Assembly (NCBI GenBank): GCA_050122535.1
Contig: JASFIT010000357.1
Span: 1 to 5,085 of the forward strand
From: JASFEQ01 sp050122535
Lineage (GTDB): Bacteria > Desulfobacterota > DSM-4660 > Desulfatiglandales > HGW-15
Direction of reading: 5' to 3'
Length of the DNA: 5,085 bases
Below, one piece after another: positions 1 to 3,906 of the stretch. A program made the position numbers and the translations under genes. Every line of letters starts with the position of its first letter. Position 1 is the stretch's first letter. Under the pieces are notes generated by a model that worked only from the letters and a program-made list of their open reading frames with translations, made no database searches and was not told the DNA's origin.

Positions 1-2
1 GA

Positions 3-296
3 TATATCGTTACCGGATCTCAAGAGAACGGCGTCGTTGAAGCGGATATTTTTCTGGCGGGTGATGGTTTCTATTTAGAGAAGATCCCGATCAAACCCAT
101 TTGGGACCTCAAGGTGCCCAAGAAATATTCCAACGGCTCTTTGCCCATGAGACGATGTGGTGTGCAATTCCGAGATCTCACACACCACCATAGGTCACAG
201 TTAGAATATTTCATCCAAAACCACACATTAAACAGGTTCAAGGATTTCAAAAAAAGGGATCATCTCGCATCGCCACAAAACTTACCCTCAAGTTAA
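3..296 (+). CDS. PilZ-domain protein, C-terminal fragment (5' end outside window)
   Basis: Frame 3 is open from the window edge to TAA at 294-296, giving 97 visible residues. The end reads like the C-terminal half of a PilZ domain: a beta-rich stretch containing DIFLAGDGFYLEKIPIKPIW (visible residues 15-34), then PMRRCGVQF (48-56), then an amphipathic helix beginning LTHHHRSQLEYFI. That pattern, 'RRCGVQF...LT...QL.YFI', is typical of PilZ proteins in deltaproteobacteria. PilZ domains bind cyclic di-GMP and act on motility, exopolysaccharide or other outputs. The N-terminal RxxxR and (D/N)xSxxG ligand-binding motifs are expected upstream and are not visible, so nucleotide binding cannot be judged. 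The polar tail after residue 80 looks disordered. A GTG at 114 is only an internal codon. The family call rests on recognition of the pattern. No effector domain is visible. Confidence 0.75.
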   Translation, partial: YIVTGSQENGVVEADIFLAGDGFYLEKIPIKPIWDLKVPKKYSNGSLPMRRCGVQFRDLTHHHRSQLEYFIQNHTLNRFKDFKKRDHLASPQNLPSS

Positions 297-360
297 TGGC
301 TTCCTCCCCTCCCTTACCCGTCGTAGCCCGCATTTTTTCAATCCCACCACCTATATGAAA

Positions 361-397
361 TGAACCCGTTCAAGTTCTTGCCGAGCGCGATCGGCAA
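361..397. repeat. Cluster of short palindromes, including a 7-bp-stem hairpin
   Basis: Three perfect-arm palindromes sit end to end. TGAAC/GTTCA spans 361-372 with a 2-nt centre. CAAG/CTTG spans 371-380. TTGCCGA/TCGGCAA spans 378-397 with a 6-nt GCGCGA loop. They lie 65-124 bp downstream of the PilZ stop codon and 88-124 bp upstream of the -35 box of the next gene. No U-run follows the hairpin, so it is not a convincing intrinsic terminator. It could be a protein-binding site or a transcript-end hairpin. Function unknown. Confidence 0.35.
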
Positions 398-484
398 CAC
401 ATGAAAAATAGGTTATTTGGGTCCTGATTGAGTCGCCGGAAAACAGAAAATCGGCATGAATATCATTCAGTTACACTTTCCTGT

Positions 485-513
485 TTGACATCTTGGCCTC
501 ATCTTTATATATT
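485..513 (+). promoter_or_regulatory. Sigma-70-type promoter for the radical SAM gene
   Basis: A perfect -35 hexamer TTGACA (485-490) is followed by exactly 17 bp and then TATATT (508-513), which is 5 of 6 with the TATAAT consensus. The region is AT-rich and continues into an A-run. Transcription would begin near 519-521, leaving a leader of about 70 nt before the ATG at 590. This suggests independent, probably housekeeping-sigma transcription of the radical SAM gene rather than read-through from the PilZ gene. It is inferred from sequence only. Confidence 0.7.
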
Positions 514-575
514 TAAAAAAAGGGGGTTCCACCAATAAACATAGACGCATCTTTGGGGACTTGTCTAACCTGGAT

Positions 576-584
576 AGGGAGGGG
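576..584 (+). promoter_or_regulatory. Strong ribosome binding site for the radical SAM gene
   Basis: The purine-rich AGGGAGGGG lies 5 nt upstream of the ATG at 590. This decides the start: the overlapping TTG at 561 in another frame lacks a comparable Shine-Dalgarno sequence and opens a shadow frame. Confidence 0.7.
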
Positions 585-589
585 CTATC

Positions 590-1660
590 ATGCTGCAAAC
601 CGTGCGCTTCAAGGGCCTCAATGGGCTTCGAGCAGTGCGTCGTTGGGCCATTCCTTATCTCTATTCCCGCCTTCATGCAAGTGAGTTCCGACCCGTCCTA
701 TGTTACCTCTACACCGAGTGGCGCTGTAACATCGACTGCCACTACTGTTTTCAATTCGACAACAAGAAACCAGGTATGGACCTGGAGACGGCCAAGAGCG
801 CGGTGGACTGGCTCAAGTCGGTCGGGTGCCGCGTCATCCCCCTCATGGGCGGAGAGCCACTCTTGCGCAAGGACTTTGTCCTGGAGGTGATCCGTTACGG
901 TGCGGAAAACGGATTCTTCATGTATCTGCCCACTAACGGATATCTGATGGATAAACCCTTCATCGACGAATTGGGCAAGGCGGGCGTGGCTGCCATTAAT
1001 TTGGCCGTGGACTGCGTGGCGCCCCGAAAGGGCTTGCCAAAGGCCTTGCTCTCCATTGAACCCCAATTCCGATATCTGGTGGAAAGGCAAAAGAAATACG
1101 GTTACCTGGTCTTCTTCAACATCAACATCTGCCGGACCAACATCAAAGACGTGAGAATGCTCACAGAGATTGCCCACCAGAACCATATCGGGACGGATTA
1201 TCACCTCAATGAACGGCCCCACAGCTTCGTCGACTTGGACCACTACAAACATCAGAATGACGGGCTGCATATTACACCAGACAAATTCGATGCAGTGGAT
1301 ACCCTTTTAGATTGGATCATCGAAAGACAGCGAGAGGGTTGGCCCATGGTCAACTCCATCGAACATTTCAAGGCCTTCAAAGAACGTATGCGGGGCGAGA
1401 TGCGGCCCTGGGACTGCCGCGCCGGTCACAATGGAGCTCTCATTCGACCAGACGGCACCCTTTCCCCCTGCTTTGATCTGATTTCCTACGACAATGACTG
1501 GGGTCGTATCTGGGAACCCAAGTTTGATGAAGAAGAACTTCTGGCCTTGAAGGAGAAGTGCCTACCCCATTGTTCCTCCACTTGCTTCTACACCATGGGG
1601 CATTATTATCATCTGAGCTATCTCCCGGAATGGATCCGCAAGCATACCCGCGTGGGTTGA
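590..1660 (+). CDS. Radical SAM protein with twitch/SPASM-like C-terminal cysteine region
   Basis: A complete 356-residue protein. Seen: the radical SAM cluster motif CNIDCHYC (C46, C50, C53, a CxxxCxxC), which binds the [4Fe-4S] cluster that cleaves S-adenosylmethionine; the SAM-contacting GGEP at 87-90 after the second strand; and further TIM-barrel elements (PTNGY 114-118, INLAVD 136-141, FNINICRTNI 176-185). The C-terminal third carries C276-x12-G-x4-C294, the hallmark of twitch/SPASM domains, and then C324-x3-C328-x3-C332, so at least one auxiliary Fe-S cluster is likely. The full SPASM spacing (Cx2Cx5Cx3C) is not met. The N-terminal 40 residues are basic and partly hydrophobic with no clear signal peptide, so a cytosolic or membrane-associated enzyme is likely. 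The substrate cannot be read from sequence: relatives include peptide-modifying, cofactor and lipid enzymes (MoaA/PqqE-like, HpnH-like). It has its own promoter and Shine-Dalgarno sequence. A CarS-like gene lies 342 bp downstream on the same strand, and no small precursor-peptide gene is evident beside it. Confidence 0.9.
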   Translation: MLQTVRFKGLNGLRAVRRWAIPYLYSRLHASEFRPVLCYLYTEWRCNIDCHYCFQFDNKKPGMDLETAKSAVDWLKSVGCRVIPLMGGEPLLRKDFVLEVIRYGAENGFFMYLPTNGYLMDKPFIDELGKAGVAAINLAVDCVAPRKGLPKALLSIEPQFRYLVERQKKYGYLVFFNINICRTNIKDVRMLTEIAHQNHIGTDYHLNERPHSFVDLDHYKHQNDGLHITPDKFDAVDTLLDWIIERQREGWPMVNSIEHFKAFKERMRGEMRPWDCRAGHNGALIRPDGTLSPCFDLISYDNDWGRIWEPKFDEEELLALKEKCLPHCSSTCFYTMGHYYHLSYLPEWIRKHTRVG

Positions 1661-1781
1661 GGGGGAGTCAAATGTCCTATCTATAAAAAACAAGCCCTTT
1701 GAGTATTGAAGCTTCGTGTCCAAAATCTCCCTTTGAGTCTGTGCGCTAACTCGGGCGTGGAGGTACCCCTGAGCTCGAGGC

Positions 1782-1804
1782 ACCTCAAGAGAATATTTTG
1801 AGGT
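1782..1804. repeat. 7-bp-stem hairpin after the radical SAM gene
   Basis: ACCTCAA (1782-1788) and TTGAGGT (1798-1804) form a perfect 7-bp stem around a 9-nt AT-rich loop. It is 122 bp past the radical SAM stop codon and overlaps the left edge of the repeat element by two bases. No U-run follows on the plus strand, so termination is uncertain. Confidence 0.35.
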
Positions 1805-1894
1805 CATTCCCGTCCCGCATCGAGTGCGGGATAGACTCCAGCGGGAATCCAGTGATTCGGCAGTTTTCTGGACTCCCGCTTCCGCGGGAGTGAC
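1803..1894. repeat. MITE/REP-like palindromic intergenic repeat
   Basis: The outer ends are imperfect inverted copies: GTCATTCCCG (1803-1812) against CGGGAGTGAC (1885-1894), and GCGGGAATCCAG (1841-1852) against CTGGACTCCCGC (1868-1879). Inside the left half is a further small hairpin, TCCCGCA...TGCGGGA (1813-1831). The element resembles the 'GTCATTCCCGC...GCGGGAATGAC' dispersed repeats found between genes in many bacterial genomes. It encodes no protein. It may affect mRNA stability or termination between the flanking genes. Multi-copy status cannot be shown from a single copy. Confidence 0.65.
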
Positions 1895-1965
1895 ATCTCT
1901 TTTACAACCGGTTATCCTCACAAGTTTGGATACTATCTGAGGCCTGAAGCCGTCGAACGGGCTCT

Positions 1966-1987
1966 CTCCCCCCTTGGAAAGGGGGAG
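1966..1987. repeat. C-run/G-run hairpin upstream of the CarS-like gene
   Basis: CTCCCCC (1966-1972) pairs with GGGGGAG (1981-1987) around an 8-nt centre, with extra CTT/AAG pairing possible. It ends 15 nt before the ATG at 2003, so in the mRNA it would lie in the leader and could influence ribosome loading. It could equally be a dispersed G/C-run repeat: the gap at 3834-3906 has a compositionally similar hairpin. Confidence 0.45.
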
Positions 1988-2002
1988 TTTCTGTTTATCT
2001 CA

Positions 2003-2590
2003 ATGGAGGTATGCGTGCTAGAGATGACCTACCAGATTCTGTTCTTAGGATCTCCGTTGCTCCCGGCAGCCATCGCCCATGGATTTTGTGCAAAGTATAA
2101 TTGGTTAAACGGGCTCAAAAAGCCACTGGATTTTGGCCTGAGGTACAAGGGCAAGAGGATCTTTGGCGATCACAAAACCCTGAGGGCACCTGTGGTATAC
2201 GTGGTCTTCTGCGCCCTGGCAACACTGTTTCAAGCCTGGCTGCAAAGCAGAGGTTATCTCCCCCAATGGCTCCTATTGGTAGATTATGAGGAATATGGTG
2301 TTCTTGTGGGAATTCTACTGGGCCTCGGCATGGCCTTCGGAGAATTGCCCAACAGTTTCCTTAAACGCCAACTGGACGTTGCTCCTGGCAAGAAAAAGGG
2401 AGGATTATTGGGAATTGCTTTTTTCCTGCTTGATCAGGTGGATTTGGCCATAGGCATCTGGATATTTCTATTCTTTCTGATACGACCTTCCTTATCCCTC
2501 CTGCTTTGGTCTTTTCTTCTCACCCTCGTGCTCCACGTGGCCGTGTCCACCGCGGGTTATCTCCTGGGCATGCGTGAAACAATTGTATAA
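2003..2590 (+). CDS. CDP-archaeol synthase (CarS/DUF46) family membrane protein
   Basis: 195 residues from ATG 2003 to TAA at 2588-2590. In archaea CarS transfers CMP from CTP to unsaturated archaetidic acid, making CDP-archaeol for ether-lipid head groups. Family signs seen: an N-terminal hydrophobic PLLPAAIAHGF (18-28), the loop FGDHKTLR (54-61) and a CdsA-like signature NSFLKR...PGK...LDQVD (117-147) with the acidic pair D144/D147. About five membrane segments are visible (roughly 9-28, 63-82, 98-115, 134-160, 163-189), so it sits in the inner membrane. The family's usual RG after the KT motif is R-A here. The length is close to that of archaeal CarS. The start is uncertain: GGAGGT (2005-2010) lies inside the frame and best serves GTG 2015, four bases downstream; ATG 2024 is also possible. 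In a bacterium the lipid substrate is unknown; an ordinary or unusual phosphatidic-acid-like substrate is possible. It follows the radical SAM gene on the same strand and converges on livF. Confidence 0.82.
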   Translation: MEVCVLEMTYQILFLGSPLLPAAIAHGFCAKYNWLNGLKKPLDFGLRYKGKRIFGDHKTLRAPVVYVVFCALATLFQAWLQSRGYLPQWLLLVDYEEYGVLVGILLGLGMAFGELPNSFLKRQLDVAPGKKKGGLLGIAFFLLDQVDLAIGIWIFLFFLIRPSLSLLLWSFLLTLVLHVAVSTAGYLLGMRETIV

Positions 2591-2667
2591 ATTAGCCCCG
2601 GACCCGCCCGCCTTCAGCGGAGGTAGGGATAAACCACACGTTTAGAGACTATGTGACAATGCTTGTT

Positions 2668-2756
2668 TGTCATTGCGAGCCCGTAGGGCGTGGCAATCTG
2701 GTGTTGATGAGACTGCTTCGTCATCCCACACTTTAACGGGACTCCTCACAGTGACA
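2668..2756. repeat. Second palindromic repeat, TGTCATTGCGAG type
   Basis: The ends are imperfect inverted copies: TGTCATTGCGAG (2668-2679) against a right end whose reverse complement begins TGTCACTGTGAG (10 of 12 identical). Internally GGCAATCTGG and a later GACTGCTTCGTCATCC recall the common 'CATTGCGAGC...GCAATCT...GATTGCTTCGTC...CGCAATGACA' dispersed bacterial repeat. No coding capacity. It differs in sequence from the 1803-1894 element, so it is a separate family. Confidence 0.6.
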
Positions 2757-2804
2757 GGCTGAGAGAACGAGGCATTAAGTTAGTTCAAGGCGGGGAACAA
2801 AGAA

Positions 2805-2824
2805 GGCCGGGTTCTAACCCGGCC
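2805..2824. terminator. GC-rich hairpin, possible bidirectional terminator
   Basis: GGCCGGGTT (2805-2813) and AACCCGGCC (2816-2824) form a perfect 9-bp arm pair with a 2-nt centre; the real loop is probably 4 nt (TCTA). On the minus strand the stem is followed by the T-rich TTCTTTGTT, a modest U-tract, and on the plus strand by TATTCACT. It could stop transcripts arriving from either convergent gene, the minus direction being favoured. Confidence 0.5.
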
Positions 2825-2895
2825 TATTCACTCGTCATGATTCACCGTTTATTTTTTGCAATTAACAGGTTACTTAAGAATTTCCTTTTCCTGAA

Positions 2896-2920
2896 GTCCC
2901 GCCCATAATTGTGGCGGGAC
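2896..2920. repeat. 8-bp-stem hairpin GTCCCGCC/GGCGGGAC
   Basis: GTCCCGCC (2896-2903) pairs perfectly with GGCGGGAC (2913-2920) around a 9-nt AT-rich loop. No U-run follows in either direction, so it may be a transcript-end stabilising hairpin or part of a dispersed repeat rather than a terminator. Confidence 0.45.
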
Positions 2921-2925
2921 GTTAT

Positions 2926-3018
2926 ATAAAATCGCGACCCGTCCTCTCCATCCTCCACAGTAGTCTGCTAGGGAGGACAGGCGCATTAGCCTGCTACGGA
3001 GGATGGAGGCGATTTTAT
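2926..3018 (-). terminator. Long interrupted inverted repeat at the livF stop, likely terminator
   Basis: The right arm is GGAGGATGGAG plus GCGATTTTAT (2998-3018). It pairs perfectly over 21 bases with a split left arm: ATAAAATCGC (2926-2935) and CTCCATCCTCC (2946-2956), interrupted by a 10-nt insertion (2936-2945). On the minus strand the 3' arm ends GCGATTTTATAT, giving a short U-tract, and the 5' arm starts at the livF TAA, so it is well placed to end the liv transcript. The 41-nt loop contains a second, diverged copy of the right arm (2963-2983). Confidence 0.6.
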
Positions 3019-3833
3019 TAAGCCAGCCACCGCTTCCTCCTGTGGTAATGTTTCACATCGCGGTAGCTTTTCTTTCCGATCTCGGTGAGGCCTAAATAGA
3101 ACTCCCTCACATCCGCGTTATCCTTAAGGGTTTCCGCATCTCCATCCAGGACCACACGGCCATTCTCCATGACATAGCCATACTCAGCATAGTTTAAGGC
3201 CATGGCCGCATTTTGCTCTGCCAGGAGCATACCCACCTTCTCTTCTTCATTGAGGCGTTTGATGATGTTAAATATCTCTTCCACCAGTAACGGGGCCAGA
3301 CCCATGGAGGGTTCATCCAAAAGCATAATCCTGGGCTTTGCCATGAGGCCTCGTCCGATAGCGCACATCTGCATCTCACCACCGGAAATGTAGCCTGTTT
3401 TGGCGTTGCGGCGTTCCTTGAGACGCGGAAAATACCTGTAGACCATGTCCAGGGCCTCTTGGATCCCTTTTTTGTCACGACCCCTGGTATATGCCCCTGT
3501 GAGAAGGTCATCCTCCACGGTCAGGTGCTCAAAGGTGTGCCTTCCTTCCATGATCTGGATGACACCCATTTTCACCAGTTGGGGCGCAAAGAGTTTGTCA
3601 ACGCGCTTTCCGTCAAATTCCACGGTTCCTTTGGTCACCTCGCCTCGCTCGGCCTTTACAAGGTTTGAGATGGCCTTCAGAGTTGTGCTCTTGCCCGCCC
3701 CGTTTGCCCCGAGGAGAGAGGCAATCTGTCCTTCATACACATCCAGGGACACCCCTTTCAGGACCAGGATGACGTGCTCGTAGATGACTTCAATGTTATT
3801 GACCTTGAGTAAAGGTGTCTGCTCCATAATCAT
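3018..3833 (-). CDS. livF: Branched-chain amino acid-type ABC transporter ATPase LivF
   Basis: 271 residues, ATG at 3833-3831 to TAA at 3020-3018. It is one of the two cytoplasmic ATPases that power a LivFGHM/HAAT importer. Seen: Walker A GANGAGKST (42-50), the LivF-style Q-loop region IMEGRHTFEHLTVEDDL (94-110) with glutamate in place of glutamine, ABC signature SGGEMQ (150-155), Walker B IMLLDEP (169-175) and LLAEQN (203-208), where Q207 replaces the H-loop histidine. LivF proteins commonly show the last feature. Length exceeds E. coli LivF (237 residues) because of a basic tail, YRDVKHYHRRKRWLA (257-271), seen in LivF-like proteins beside acyl-CoA ligase genes in proteobacteria. A second ATG lies two codons downstream. 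GGGGGAG is about 13 nt upstream of the first ATG, so the choice between the two is loose. It lies 73 bp downstream of the binding-protein gene and is likely co-transcribed with it. The cargo could be amino acids or small organic (for example aromatic) acids; sequence alone does not say. Confidence 0.92.
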   Translation of the reverse strand: MIMEQTPLLKVNNIEVIYEHVILVLKGVSLDVYEGQIASLLGANGAGKSTTLKAISNLVKAERGEVTKGTVEFDGKRVDKLFAPQLVKMGVIQIMEGRHTFEHLTVEDDLLTGAYTRGRDKKGIQEALDMVYRYFPRLKERRNAKTGYISGGEMQMCAIGRGLMAKPRIMLLDEPSMGLAPLLVEEIFNIIKRLNEEEKVGMLLAEQNAAMALNYAEYGYVMENGRVVLDGDAETLKDNADVREFYLGLTEIGKKSYRDVKHYHRRKRWLA

Positions 3834-3860
3834 ACTCGCTCTTGATCTCCCCCTCCCCTA

Positions 3861-3883
3861 ACCCCTCCTGCCAGGGGAGGGGT
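3861..3883. repeat. 8-bp-stem hairpin in the binding protein-livF gap
   Basis: ACCCCTCC (3861-3868) and GGAGGGGT (3876-3883) pair perfectly around a 7-nt loop. It sits between the binding-protein stop and the livF start in the minus-strand transcript, with no U-tract. Hairpins in such gaps are known to protect the upstream mRNA from 3' exonucleases, which would leave more binding protein than ATPase. That role is inferred. It may also be a dispersed C/G-run repeat. Confidence 0.5.
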
Positions 3884-3906
3884 AAAGAGGAGGAAAATTT
3901 TTCGGG

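Larger units (their letters stand above)
1661..2002. other. Intergenic region between the radical SAM and CarS-like genes
   Basis: This 342-bp gap holds no convincing gene. It contains a hairpin at 1782-1804, a MITE-like palindromic repeat at 1803-1894, and a C-run/G-run hairpin at 1966-1987 just before the next gene. A minus-strand reading frame through it encodes VTPAEAGVQ, the usual spurious translation of such repeats. I found no good promoter for the downstream gene: TACTAT at 1931-1936 resembles a -10 box but has no properly spaced -35. Confidence 0.6.
2591..3017. other. Convergent intergenic region between the CarS-like gene and livF
   Basis: This 427-bp gap separates the two convergent genes. 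It holds a palindromic repeat at 2668-2756, a strong GC hairpin at 2805-2824, a second hairpin at 2896-2920, and the long interrupted inverted repeat at 2926-3018 that abuts the livF stop. I see no open reading frame with coding character and no tRNA. Confidence 0.6.

Noticed and set aside
45..64. DIFLAG in the PilZ fragment read as a degenerate (D/N)xSxxG c-di-GMP motif
   Set aside because: In PilZ proteins of this style the real motif lies further upstream, and this strand (DIFLAGDGFYL) comes after it. The true motif is outside the window, so no loss of function can be claimed.
520..589. Riboswitch in the leader of the radical SAM gene
   Set aside because: The leader is only about 70 nt and shows no conserved aptamer core or terminator/antiterminator pair that I recognise.
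698..1270. 190-codon minus-strand open frame
   Set aside because: It lies entirely antisense to the radical SAM gene, has no recognisable domain, and is explained by codon bias of the real gene.
1562..1921. 119-codon minus-strand open frame
   Set aside because: Its VTPAEAGVQ stretch is the well-known spurious translation of a palindromic intergenic repeat, and the rest is antisense to the radical SAM end.
1661..2002. Small precursor-peptide gene for a RiPP system beside the radical SAM enzyme
   Set aside because: No short frame with a ribosome binding site and a plausible core peptide was found in either flanking gap. The available frames are repeat translations.
2591..3017. CRISPR array or tandem repeats
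   Set aside because: The repeats here are inverted or two imperfect copies in a hairpin. There is no regular direct repeat with unique spacers.
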